Source of the DNA: Tubulanus polymorphus
Lineage: Eukaryota; Nemertea; Palaeonemertea; Tubulaniformes; Tubulanidae
DNA: 64,000 nt
Assembly (NCBI RefSeq): GCF_964204645.1
Contig: NC_134025.1
Coordinates: 2,113,001-2,177,000 of the forward strand
Reading direction: 5' to 3'
Numbering within the stretch: the stretch's first letter is position 1; the number at the start of each line of letters is the position of its first letter. A program made the position numbers and the translations under genes. The notes beneath the pieces were generated by a model. The model ran no database searches and had not been told where the DNA came from. It saw only the letters and a program-made list of their open reading frames with translations. Positions 9,863 through 24,800 of this stretch are shown piece after piece.

Positions 9863-12800
9863 GTAAGTAAAACTTAGTAGGTTTAAGTGCTCAAATCACC
9901 AATGATACGATAGGTAAAAATATGATGGTCATGATTAATCAACGTGAAATAGATTTGAGAGCTGCCTCAGAATCGCATGAGTGGGACAAGGAATGATGTG
10001 TGTGCATCATTCGCAATCAGTGCTAAGTAATAAGCGGGTTCGAGTCCTGCTGGCAGCTTACAGCGTGCGGACCTTCCCGTCGTCAGATTGAATGATCAAT
10101 CTAATGAGTTAGTCTTGAGAAAACAAGATAGGAACGACGTAACACAAAAACAGACAAACAAACAAACGAACAATATAAAACGATCTTTTAAAATCATCAA
10201 ACGGAAAAAGATAAACAGGATTTGGTGCGTAAAAGATACTCGTCAGAACTGATTTATGAAGTCATTCGCATTGACCTAATGAATGATATCATCCTATTGA
10301 CTCACGACGTTCATTATGCTTTTCAAACTGAAAAAAAATATCATTGGGCAACACGTTAAGATTTAAATTCTGACGATTATCAGCACTGTGTAATAGCTTT
10401 TTTCAGTGATATGTAAACAGGAGCACAGCTGTGAAATCAGTGAACTAACTATACTGGTTTCCTTGTCAAGTGGTCAAGTGGAAACTTATCAGCACCTCAA
10501 TCGCTTTTAGAAGTATTTTTCAGTCAAAATAGAAATTGAAAGCAGTCAAACTACTGAGATAACTGATCTTTTGACTGATTCATCATGTTGTTGCATTGTT
10601 GCTTTTATGGATTTTTGGTTAACTGAACTCTCTACCTAAGCTAGCATTTTTTTTATTAGTATCTAGGTAACTTTTATTAAGGTTTTATTTCATTTTCTAA
10701 TATACAATGAAAAATGTCATTCTTTTGAAAATTGTTTGGAAAAAGCATTCTTTCTTTTTAATTCAAATGATTAAATGAGTTCAAAATCTTCAATAAAATT
10801 CACATTGAAAGAAAGCCGAGGCATCATTTGATAATGATGTCTTGGTATTTTTGATATTTCTGTATTACGAAATCACATATTGAAAATATCAATTAGATTA
10901 GGATGATGCTTTTTTAATCTATTTGTACAATAAATTAATCTGACGAATATTTAATCGCTGTATCTTACAGCAAATGCAAAGTTACGAAGCAACATAATGA
11001 CGAACATAATGCAAAATGCTCGGACTATTTCGCACAAACGATTGCGGGATACAATATCGATTTAGCTGCCTCTCCGGCCTTGCAAGGACTTACTGCGACA
11101 CAAAGAGAAGCCAAGCTCGAACAATTGATGAAAGCGAACGACCAAACGTCGATTTGCAAATTCATCAAGTGAGTTTTTAAAAATTTCATTCCAAAAAATT
11201 ATTGTGATTATGAAAATGACGACAGTTTTTTTTTGGAAGATGCATATACTTTCTTAATGAATTGATCATCAATATACAATGTCATTATCTGCATTGTCTG
11301 TTGTTTTCAGGGTCGTATCAACCGAAATAGAAGAGTGCTGTCCGGGTTGGGGAGGTTCACAATGTGACCGGCGTATGTATATTTATGCAATCCATAAACG
11401 TACACATTACATTGAAAAAATTATATTTTGTGGATTCACCCTCTTATTTCGTTTCAAAATGTAGCTGTATGCAACCCAGCTTGTCAGAATGGTGTTTGTA
11501 CAGGACCGTATGAATGTACATGCAGTTCTGGATATTTTGGCAAGGTCTGCGAATATGATAGTACATGTAAGTATCAATATGCACAAGCCGACAAGAACAG
11601 CACATTTTCTCTTTATTGTGAATTGGAGATGAAATTCAAAATGGAAAATTTATTGATATTTACAATTTTTACAACAGTATCGACGGACAATAACAGATTC
11701 TGCTTCAAGGACAAAGACTGCGACGGGGATCCAATTAACAGTACCGTCACAACGCATGAGCAATGTTGCAAAGAAGGACTGAGTTGGGGAGGAGGAGGTC
11801 AACTTTGTGACGAATGTTCAACCACTTCTGGTAAATTCAATATGCACGAAGGAAAAAATAGTGTACATTGAATCAACGAATCAAGTCATTGCTTGACATC
11901 TTTTTATCACTAATATCAACTATTCCTGATTTCCAGTTGTTGAGAAAAAGCACGATCTGAACTTTGCCACTTGTCTCAGCTATGGCCGAAGTAATTACAG
12001 GACATTTGATGGATGGGAATACCAATACGGGGGCATGTGCGCTTATACAATGGTCAAATATCGTGATATTTGGTACTGTAAGATGAGGCTCAAGGACGCG
12101 TATCATTATTCTACATTAACTAAGGTAAACTATATCCAAGGCGAATAAGAAATGAACTGGAAAAGATGAATTTCCTTTCATATTTCTTTTTTTATGTTTA
12201 CTCGATCTAAATAGGAAATTGAATGCAAGTTTGAAGAAAATCTAATATGGGTTTTACAAGAGGACGTAGTGAAATTTGGACCAGATAGAAATAATCTCGA
12301 AACAAAATCAGAAACGACTTTCAAACACAGAGGTGTAACCGTTGAGAAAAAAGGTGACATGATGTACTTGCAAAGCACTCGAATTAGGGTTAAATGGTCG
12401 AGAGATACTGCCTACTTCACTGTCGATGATACGGTCACTGGGCTGGAGGGCCTGTGCGGTAACAACGATGGAGATCCAATCAATGATATCGGAAATTTCC
12501 GTACTGTAGCTGACTTTGGAAACAACTACAAATCCCGTGGTGAGGTATGTAGTTACTGTTACTTTTATTTATTACTTTCAATAATTTTCTCTTTGCGGAT
12601 GAAATTTGCAACGGGTCCGTGTTTTATCACCTATACAGCATATATGAATCCATCTTCTATAGAATATGCCATGCTTTTTGGAATTTTTACGAAAAAAGAA
12701 TGTTTAAGAGTCGACAGGTTTCGATACAAAGACTTTGCTTCACTTGCTGAGGGCCGACAATAGTGGGCCCGTGTCAAAGCGGATGCCCGTTGTGGTGCTC

Positions 12801-15800
12801 CTATTACTGATATCACGGGATAAACTGAAACTGACAAGAAAAAAATGAATATACGAACTATTCAAAGTGATATGCAGATCTACAAATGTTTCGTTTACAG
12901 TGTCCAAACGCCGGAAACGTTGGCAATTCGTGTACATCAACGGAAGAAGATGATGCTGCTACTGAGCATTGTCGCCCAATAACCCGACGATTTGCAAGTT
13001 GTAGACCTTACGTAAGTTACGAAAATATTCATTTGTTGTTTCGTAATGACAACGACAATTAACGATATCGTGATCATTATCTCTAATTCCCACTAATGCA
13101 CAAGTTAATTATGAATGATATTTTAACAAATCCTTTATAAAGGTATCATTACAAAACTGGTTCAAACGGTGCAAAATTGATTACTGCAATGCGATGAAAG
13201 ATGCAGACGACGCCGATGGCCCGGAATTAGTCATTTGTACTACACTTGCTGCATTAGCACAAGAATGCGTTGTCGAGTCAGATGGAGCTATCCAGGTTTC
13301 ATGGAGAACCTCATCGCTTTGTCGTGAGTATGCTATTCATTCACAATTATAACACCATCCTCGTGAAACTGTGTTTTCAAGTCTGGTAACGCATAGTCAT
13401 GTCATCCGTTCTGTCCACTGCCATGCATGATGTTGTAACGGTTGAATCGTATTATATTTCAACAGCGAAGAAATGTCCAGAAGGCATGAAATATACCGAA
13501 TTTATGTCTACATGTCGACGCACGTGTGCTAATTTCTATGACCCCCACTTGCTCTCTCGACCTGAGTGCAAGGAAGTGGTTTCTGGCTGTAAATGCAAAA
13601 GCGGAACATTCTTAGACTTTAAAGATGACAAAGCAACCTGTATCCAAGGAGAATTGTGCCCGTGCTTTAGCAATAAGAAAAGATATGAATCTGGCGAATA
13701 TAAGTTCGTCGATTGCAACAAATGGTGCGAAACCTTTTTCACAACAAACTGCTGTTCTTAAATGCATCCGAGCGTCATGATTTTTAACCTTTTTTGTACA
13801 TTGTCTTTCAGCGAATGTTTTGGTGGTCGTTGGTCTTGTACAAAGAAAAGTTGTGATAGAACTTGTTTCCTCGTCAATGATCACGTATTTCCGTTTTCAC
13901 GATTCCCATACGCAATGAAAGGAGGCGATTGTGAATTCATTGCAGTCGAGGTATGAACTTAGTTGATCCAAATTAACACAGATCGAATCGCAATGTGTCA
14001 CGCAAGTTATCGATTATTACGAATATACTTTTAATATCAATGATTTATATCAACTTTACAGCCTATTTCATCCGAAGATCCTCGTGATAATCTAAACATA
14101 CGCGTTAAGGGAGAGTGTGCTGATGGGCAAGATTACATGTGTAATAAGAAACTTGTCATTGATTATATGGAAAAAAATATCGTAATGGAGAAAGAGTGTA
14201 AACTAACAGTAAACGGCGTGGAACATCCTCTTCCATATCACGACAATAGTCTATACGTAAAAAGGGAAACCAGCATTTACGTCCTTGTACATTTTCCGGA
14301 GGCTGAAATATTGTTTGATTGCTCAAAACGAATACTTATTACCCTGAGTCCATTCTTTATCAATAAGGTATCAATTCTTTTAAGTCTATTATAAGTTAAT
14401 CGTGGAACATACGATCGGTTTTGGCATTTAAATTTCTATTATTTCCTTATTTAGATGCGAGGTGTATGTGTCATCGCTAATGCAGAGAATGAACGATTCG
14501 TTCCACGAGGCCAATCTGTACCAGACGGAGAGAGTACATTCCTGACAAGTTACCGAACGCCAACGACTTGCACGGCATCACAGTTCCCAACTGAACTCAT
14601 AGAAGATGCTTGTGGAGGAGATGCTACCGTATGTGTTTTATTACAAATTAACGATACAAAATATAAACACATAATTATATTACCAAACTTTAATTTACCA
14701 CACGTTTCAATAAAATGATTTTCTCGTTATCTATTATCAGAAAAAGGCAGAAGCTCAAAGTCAGTGCCAGATTCTCGTAAGTGAAGATGGCCCGTTTTCA
14801 GATTGCAAGGACTCGCTTATCGAAGGTCTTTCGTCCTACTACGACCTTTGTGTCAGTGAAATCTGCTTGTCAACAGGAGATGGAACAGAAAAACTGGAAA
14901 GCAGGTGTACTGCTATAGCGACAGCGGCCCAGGCCTGCGCTAACGCTGGTGTCGTTATCAACTGGCTGAGAGGAATGTCATCATTCGAATGCCGTAAGTG
15001 TGATCTGAATGTATCTCCGAGGGACCTTAGTTCATACAAAGTTCGTGTAAACTCTCAGTAATGAATGATATTGGTTAAACCATTCAACTAAGTGCAATTC
15101 ATCTTCATCAATTATAGCAAGCATACCGATGTACTCGTGTGATAGCGGGACTTCATATGTGGAGTGTAGTGATTCTTGCAAATCCAACTGTCGTGACATG
15201 CAGGTCACGTCGAGATGCCGAAAAAAGAAACTTCAATGCATTCCTGGATGTCGATGCGAAAATAATCAACTGAAAGATGATTATAATCTTTGCGTCGATG
15301 TTAAAGACTGTACCTGCTATAACAAATACGATCAAACTGATCCGATAAAAGACGCAGGATCCACAATAAAACGAGGTTGCACTGAATGGTATGAACATAT
15401 AAATCCCTTTCCTAATCTTTTTATCGTGCCTCTGTTATATTTACTTCGACCTGCAAATGCATTTTTTCTGATCGTTCTTACAGCGAGTGTAATAATGGTA
15501 CATGGCATTGCGGTATAGAAAAATGTGCTGAAAAGGTCAAATGCCCAAAGAATCAGATACACTACAAACAAGACAAGCCATGCACAGTAAAATGTGCAGA
15601 CGTTGAATTCAGTAACTCAGATAGTTGTGTTAGCCAAGGGGAAGGCTGCGGGTGCCCGAGCGGCACAGTTTTGGCACCAAACGTATGAGTTTGATACAAA
15701 ACCTTTTTTGACGTAGATCAATTATTCATTCTTAATCCACTAATTTTTTCCTTTATTTCTGGATTTATTCCACAGGGAAGATGTCTTGCCCCAAAAAATT

Positions 15801-18800
15801 GCCCGTGTTCCATTGGAGGACAATGGCAAAAAAGAAATTCGGTAATCACCGTTGGTTGCAAAGAATAGTAAGTAGCAATCTGCGTGTGGCAGCAAACAGA
15901 TTCTCTCCAAATAGGAAGCAAACAGAAGTGATGCATATATCATATGCTGTTCTAAATCTATTTTTCAGTATATGCCTAGAACGCCAATGGAAGGTTCTCG
16001 GTGATCCAACGCAAAAGTGTCCTGGAGTTTGTTCTGCAACTGGTGATCCTCATTTCATAACCTTTGATAAGAAAGCTTTTTCATTCGAGGGCATGTGCAT
16101 GTATACCTTTGCCCGGACAAAAGAGGGTATTCAACCTTCTTTCGATATTACCACTGAAAATGTGCAGTGTGGTACATCTGGCGTTACTTGCACTAAATCT
16201 ACCATATTAACATTTGGTAGTAATCGTATTCATTTGTTACGAGGGACAAGCGTACAAGTTAACGACCAAATTCTAGATGGGTCTGATGTCAATTATTCAA
16301 CCGAGGATATGGAGATTTATAAAGCGGGCTTATTTACGACTGTATACGTAAAATCATTGAAATTAACCATTAGATGGGATGGCAGCACTAGGGTTTACGC
16401 GTTTCTGGATCCGATGTGGCAAGACAAAGTTGAAGGTCTATGTGGAAACTATAACAACAATCCTAACGACGACTTCGAATCTAAATCTGGAGGATTGGAG
16501 ACAGCGCCCCATACGTTCGCTGATTCATGGTCAATGGATTGCCCTGTAGGAAGTGATACGCCGTCAATCATTGGAGATAGTGAACCGTGCGCTGGGGTAC
16601 GTCATAAAATATATGAATATACATGTATATATATACAGGTATACGTTTCCTAATAAACTTGAAAGCTCAATTTAGTGATCTGGAAATGACTAGTGAGCGC
16701 GTATTTCCACAAACGAGTAATAAACATATTCTTAAGAAAGCGTTACCTTTCATGGTCATTAAAGTTAAAAACGATGAAATTCTTTATTTCAGGTAGAACA
16801 CAGGGAGTCATGGGCGAGGGAATCTTGTGCCGTACTCATGGATGAAAATGGACCATTTGCTGAATGTTTGAGGCGTGTTCCAAATACTGATTTATTTCAC
16901 AAACATTGTATTTTTGATTCTTGTCGATGCGATCAAGGAGGTGATTGCGAATGTCTGTGCACAGCCATAGCCGCCTTGTCTGAGTATTGTCGCCAGGCCG
17001 GAATACATTCAATCAAGTGGAGAAGCCAAAGACTTTGTCGTAAGTCATCGTCTAATATTGACTTTATATTGCAATCGCACAAAATACTTATCCTATTGAT
17101 GTAATATGATTTTATCAAATACAAGTAATGCGTGTATCGAAAAATCGTTTGAAATCCAAATGTTTTTAATTCAGCGATAATGTGTGAATATGGTAAATCG
17201 TATATGCCATGCGGGCCACCATGCGCTCAAACTTGTGAAAATATTGGGGATGAGCCAGAAGAACATTGTACGATGTCAACATGCGTGGAAGGTTGTTTCT
17301 GTCCCCCAGGAACAGTGGAACACGGTAATACTTTAACTAGAATCTTATTTCACAAAATCAACAGTTGCGAGTTAATTTATATCTATTGTGTTAAAGTTAG
17401 TTCATTTCCAATAATTTGGCCGTACAGTCAAATTCTTATTGTAGAACTAAGACTGGGTTCTTGGTCCATAAGGAAGTTATATCAGATTTTTTAGAACGCG
17501 TTCCTCTTTCTTTCTAAGATGAAACGTGTGTACCGGCCAAAAAGTGTCCTTGTTATCACAATGGCGTACCATACCCAGCTGGAACAGTTATAACAGCGGA
17601 TTGCCAAAATTGGTAAGATCTACAGTGCATTTTCAAGTTCAGCTTAGTCAAACCCGCTGAGTAGCTAAATACGAAATAACGGCAATATGTTATATTGAAA
17701 TTTAGTCGGGCAATTCGTTCAAATTATAATTGATATACATTAGATCATCATCGTTGTTTTGATTTTATGAATTTGGCGCGTATTTTCGAATGTTCACTAT
17801 CGCCATAAGAAGCTAAAACTGTTTTGAAAGTGAAAAGCGTTCCTGCTCATCTTTGACTGTTTTCTTCAATGATCACCGCTATACACCGTACAATGTACAT
17901 TTCAGTACCTGCACAAATGGCAAATTTGATTGTGTCGGCAAACCATGTGCCGAGAAGACATGCCCTCCCGATAAATTTGTTTGTGAAAGTGGCCAGTGCA
18001 TCGATCCGGAATGGAGATGCGATCAGGCTGAAGACTGTGGAGATGGATCAGACGAGAAAGATTGCATAAGTATGTACATGTTACGAACGTTTTCACTCTA
18101 TCGCACGCATATATGAATACTAACTGAATAGACACGGGTCAACGACGCAGCGGCCTCAATGGCTCCTTCGGTATAGGCATGATACTGTTGCATTCACTAT
18201 CAGTGCTGAGTGACAAGCGGTTTCGTGTCCTGCTGACTGCTTACGGTATGCGTGTAACACTTCGAAGGCCTTCCCGTTGTGAGGCTAAATGATCAATCTA
18301 ATAGGGCTAGTCTATATACAAACAAGATCGGAACGACGTAATGCAAAAAAAATAAATGATAATTAAACTTGTATAAAAGAAACAAAAATCTATTTGCTCC
18401 TATCATATTGCAGCCACTTGCAAACCAGATGAATTCCAGTGTATGGCAGGCATGTGCATAGATAACTCGCATGTTTGTGACGGAGTTCCAGACTGCATGG
18501 ATTCTTCGGACGAACAACAAAACTGCAGTAAGTTATTCATCTCTGAGAACACCTTGTAAGGAGGTGCAGTGGAACTTTAATAAGACGATGAAATATGTTT
18601 AATTTAACGGACACATTTAGTCAAACTGCGAGTTCAATTTCATGGAAACTTGGTATCGATTCATTTAAGACATACTTCGAGCACCGGTATAATTTGTATT
18701 TGAATAAAAATCCATATTTTCAGCTTACTGTCCAGAGGGATTGTTCACCTGTGCAAACCGCAAATGTATTCCTCTCAAATTCAAATGCGATGGTACTGAT

Positions 18801-21800
18801 GACTGTGGGGACAACAGCGAAGAGAAAAACTGTACAGGTTATTAACATTCGTCATTATGAACCATTTATCGTCAGAATTATCATCTTTAACTACTACTCT
18901 TATTATCATCATCAATATTGCAGAGGATGAATGCGTGTCAGAAGAAGCGTTCAGGTGTGCTGACGGTGATTGTTTACCGTCTTCACGAAGGTGTGACGGT
19001 CATGATGACTGCGGAGATGGAACCGACGAGATTGGATGCAGTATGTGGATTTTAATAAAGATATTTTGGATTTTCTACATTCGAATTGGGGATATAAAAT
19101 TTTACGTTTTAACGTTCTTGTTTGTTGTTGTTCCTTCATCGAGATTGTACGTTGTATTATTATTTTCAAAGCAACATCAACTACCAGTGGGACATGCGCA
19201 GTTGGAATGTACACGTGTGACAATGGTCAATGCGTAGACCCAACAGGTATTATCTGTAATGGAGTGAATGATTGTGGCGATGGAACTGATGAATCACAAT
19301 GCGGTAAGCCGTTTTTTTTTACCGGACGCTTCAAATAATCAAGTGAATCTGTGCGGCCGACTACACGATGATTCTCATTTGAATCTCAACAGGTTCTCTG
19401 CCAACATCAACAGTTCTCGGTTGTATAGTCGGAACGTATCAATGTCCTGAAAATAAAGAATGCATCAACAAGACGAAACTTTGTGATGGCAGAGACGATT
19501 GCTCAAGGGGTGAAGATGAAGTGGGTTGTACTACACTAGGTATGTACAATATTAAAACCGAAGAATGAGTTGCACGATTACCTGAATAGGAAAAAATCAA
19601 TACTCTTTTATGCAAAAACAATTTTGTGTGAAATTGTGAAAAAATAATTTGAGGCTGATTCCGAGTCTATAACTCGGAATAAACTACGTATTCGAGAAAA
19701 TGTCACTTTAAACTAATTAGTAACGTGGGAATAAATCGTTTATTGTAATTAAGCATTATTTAACGCTAAAAAAACTACACTTGCAACAACAAAAACGAGC
19801 GAGATAATTAATTAACATATCAAACATTCCGACATAATATTATCACACGATAACATTTATCCCTGTAGCTCCATGTGTTCAGCGTGAGGGAATGGTTGAT
19901 AGTACAGTCATTACGGACGATGATATAACGATTTCACCCGACGAATACTTCGATAAAAGTGGTCTACGCCCCGGAACAAGTCAACCGTACACCACTTTCC
20001 AAGAAACTGTCAGTGTTGTTATGAACCTGTCAGAGGATCCTATCGTCATAGGTACAATCGCCGTGGAATCAAACAATGTTCAATCATATTTCGTTTCGAT
20101 CGATAATGAACCAATCGATAAGGTCAGTCATTTGGGATAAATCAAAACTATTAATGAATCACCTTAATTTATGTATGAATATATCTATATCTGTTTCTTC
20201 AATTACAGGATCTAGTCACATCGGACACAACTCTTGGACCTGACAATTCACTCACACCTGGTGATCCGTTGGATTTCAAAGACGACACCCTTGCCAAAAG
20301 CGTAACGATAACGTTCAAAAAAGGTCCTGGAGATTCTATGAGCTTTGTAATTGCTACGTTTGCGTGTTTCGTAGGTGAGTTTAAACTTTAAAGGTTACAT
20401 TAGAAATTACAGAAAACTTTATAATGTGAAACGTTGCGTCGCACTTATCACTATAATCTAATCTCCCCGATGATTATGAATGACAGAATAAAGCCACAGA
20501 AAGTTCTGAATTTATTTCGTCTGTCATAGAAAAATTATTTTTATCCTTGTATCATACTGGAAAATTCTATTTACGAAAGAAGATTTTAATGGATTTTCTA
20601 TATTGAAATTATTCCGAATTTTTTTTTCAAATATGACTTCACCGATTTGACGAATTTGAAACTATCCAGTTTTTTTTACATCAAACAAAATAAACATTCA
20701 TTTCAAATTCCGTTAAGAAGCACGCGTTATCGTATACTTAACATATACAAAAGAGCAAGTGGGCCAAATGACCCCATTGAAATACAAATGAGCATCAAAG
20801 CATGTTTCAAACCAGGTAATTTTTCAGAAAAAAAACCAAAAGTAAAACTAATTCACATAATGAAACATACTGCATTCGACTGATTAATTCACATTTATTG
20901 ATATATGTGTATATTCGGGTGATACAGGGTGTTTTTTAAAAGTTCGTTAAAAACCATTTTGCATTCTTTAGTATAATTAGCGAACAAAATGATTCCTACG
21001 AATTCATTGTTTCGGCTCACGGAGAAAACAAAATGACACATTTAGCATATGATTTTGTTAAGATAATAGTGTACGAAATTATTCTTTCGTGATACGATAC
21101 ACACACATTTTGTTTCATGCCAAAATATAGCTTTTGATGATAAGTGTGTTATTTTCTTTTGGGATTTGACCTTCAAACTCCGTTAATAAGCATGCGTTAT
21201 CGTATACTTTGCATATACAAAGGTCTAAAAACGGCGAATTTGTGTTAGTTGAAATTTCTCTGTATAAAGTATAAAGAAAATGAGTTATGCATTGTTTATA
21301 AAACAGGTTTTGTTTGTCTCACTTTACTTACGATGTTTTTCAAGTTTTCTTTGTCTGTCATCTATTTTTTCTTATTGTTCTTTTTAGGACAAACGCCCGG
21401 AACTACCGTTCCATCGACAACACCGGCTCCATGTGTTAAAAAAGACGGAATGAAAGACCCTCTGGTCATCTCAGCTGAAAGTATCTCAGCGACACCTCCA
21501 CTCGAGAATTCTGATGATGCCAATAAATTAAGACCAGGTGGTGCACTTTATTTACAAGTAGCAGCAAATCAAGTTGAATTGATCGTCGATCTAGACGATG
21601 ATGGAGTTGAGCTCGGAGAAGTTTCCATTGATTCACCAAACATCAACAATATCGACTATTTCGTAGTTTCCGTCAAGTCAACCGTAAACTCACCCTCATA
21701 CGATAAAATAACCAAGGTATATCATAACATCGATCGTTGTACATCTTAATGTTTATTCATAAAACTGGATTGTTATGCTCATAATATCGATCATAACATC

Positions 21801-24800
21801 TAATTGATATGAAATGAAATATTTTATAGACGGATGTGACAAATCCATCATCTGTTCCGAACAATGGAAAAGTTGAACCAGAGGATACTGTGCATTTGAA
21901 AGAAAATAAATTTGCCGCTAAAATCAAAGTGAAAGTTAAAAGAGCAAGTGGGTCAAATGACCCCATTGAAATACAATTGAGCATCAAAGCATGTTTCAAA
22001 CCAGGTAATTTTTCAGAAAAAAAACCAAAAGTAAAACTAATTCACATAATGAAACATACTGCATTCGACTGATTAATTCACATTTATTGATATATGTGTA
22101 TATTCGGGTGATACAGGGTGTTTTTTAAAAGTTCATAAAAACCATTTTGCATTCTTTAGTATAATTAGCGAACAAAAGGATTCCTACGAATTCATTGTTT
22201 CAGCTCACGGAGAAAACAAAATGACACATTTAGCATATGATTTTGTTAAGATAATAGTGTACGAAATTATTCTTTCGTGATACGATACACACACATTTTT
22301 TTTCATGCCAAAATATAGCTTTTGATGATAAGTGTGTTATTTTCTTTTGGGATTTGACCTTCAAACTCCGTTAATAAGCATGCGTTATCTTATACTTTGC
22401 ATATACAAAGGTCTAAAAACGGCGAATTTGTGTTAGTTGAAATTTCTCTGTATAAAGTATAAAGAAAATGAGTTATGCATTGTTTATAAAACAGGTTTTG
22501 TTTGTCTCACTTTACTTACGATGTTTTTCAAGTTTTCTTTGTCTGTCATCTATTTTTTCTTATTGTTCTTTTTAGGACAAACGCCCGGAACTACCGTTCC
22601 ATCGACAACACCGGCTCCATGTGTTAAAAGAGACGGAATGAAAGACCCTCTGGTCATCTCAGCTGAAAGTATCTCAGCGACACCTCCACTCGAGAATTCT
22701 GATGATGCCAATAAATTAAGACCAGGTGGTGCACTTTATTTACAAGTAGCAGCAAATCAAGTTGAATTGATCGTCGATCTAGACGATGATGGAGTTGAGC
22801 TCGGAGAAGTTTCCATTGATTCACCAAACATCAACAATATCGACTATTTCGTAGTTTCCGTCAAGTCAACCGTAAACTCACCCTCATACGATAAAATAAC
22901 CAAGGTATATCATAACATCGATCGTTGTACATCTTAATGTTTATTCATAAAACTGGATTGTTATGCTCATAATATCGATCATAACATCTAATTGATATGA
23001 AATGAAATATTTTATAGACGGATGTGACAAATCCATCATCTGTTCCGAACAATGGAAAAGTTGAACCAGAGGATACTGTGCATTTGAAAGAAAATAAATT
23101 TGCCGCTAAAATCAAAGTGAAAGTTAAAAGAGCAAGTGGGTCAAATGACCCCATTGAAATACAATTGAGCATCAAAGCATGTTTCAAACCAGGTAATTTT
23201 TCAGAAAAAAAACCAAAAGTAAAACTAATTCACATAATGAAACATACTGCATTCGACTGATTAATTCACATTTATTGATATATGTGTATATTCGGGTGAT
23301 ACAGGGTGTTTTTTAAAAGTTCATAAAAACCATTTTGCATTCTTTAGTATAATTAGCGAACAAAAGGATTCCTACGAATTCATTGTTTCAGCTCACGGAG
23401 AAAACAAAATGACACATTTAGCGTATGATTTTGTTAAGATAATAGTGTACGAAATTATTCTTTCGTGATACGATACACACACATTTTTTTTCATGCCAAA
23501 ATATAGCTTTTGATGATAAGTGTGTTATTTTCTTTTGGGATTTGACCTTCAAACTCCGTTAATAAGCATGCGTTATCTTATACTTTGCATATACAAAGGT
23601 CTAAAAACGGCGAATTTGTGTTAGTTGAAATTTCTCTGTATAAAGTATAAAGAAAATGAGTTATGCATTGTTTATAAAACAGGTTTTGTTTGTCTCACTT
23701 TACTTACGATGTTTTTCAAGTTTTCTTTGTCTGTCATCTATTTTTTCTTATTGTTCTTTTTAGGACAAACGCCCGGAACTACCGTTCCATCGACAACACC
23801 GGCTCCATGTGTTAAAAGAGACGGAATGAAAGACCCTCTGGTCATCTCAGCTGAAAGTATCTCAGCGACACCTCCACTCGAGAATTCTGATGATGCCAAT
23901 AAATTAAGACCAGGTGGTGCACTTTATTTACAAGTAGCAGCAAATCAAGTTGAATTGATCGTCGATCTAGACGATGATGGAGTTGAGCTCGGAGAAGTTT
24001 CCATTGATTCACCAAACATCAACAATATCGACTATTTCGTAGTTTCCGTCAAGTCAACCGTAAACTCACCCTCATACGATAAAATAACCAAGGTATATCA
24101 TAACATCGATCGTTGTACATCTTAATGTTTATTCATAAAACTGGATTGTTATGCTCATAATATCGATCATAACATCTAATTGATATGAAATGAAATATTT
24201 TATAGACGGATGTGACAAATCCATCATCTGTTCCGAACAATGGAAAAGTTGAACCAGAGGATACTGTGCATTTGAAAGAAAATAAATTTGCCGCTAAAAT
24301 CAAAGTGAAAGTTAAAAGAGCAAGTGGGTCAAATGACCCCATTGAAATACAATTGAGCATCAAAGCATGTTTCAAACCAGGTAATTTTTCAGAAAAAAAA
24401 CCAAAAGTAAAACTAATTCACATAATGAAACATACTGCATTCGACTGATTAATTCACATTTATTGATATATGTGTATATTCGGGTGATACAGGGTGTTTT
24501 TTAAAAGTTCATAAAAACCAATTAGCATTCTTTAGTATAATTAGCGAACAAAATGATTCCTACGAATTCATTGTTTCAGCTCACGGAGAAAACAAAATGA
24601 CACATTTAGCATATGATTTTGTTAAGATAATAGTGTACGAAATTATTCTTTCGTGATACGATACACACACATTTTTTTTCATGCCAAAATATAGCTTTTG
24701 ATGATAAGTGTGTTATTTTCTTTTGGGATTTGACCTTCAAACTCCGTTAATAAGCATGCGTTATCTTATACTTTGCATATACAAAGGTCTAAAAACGGCG

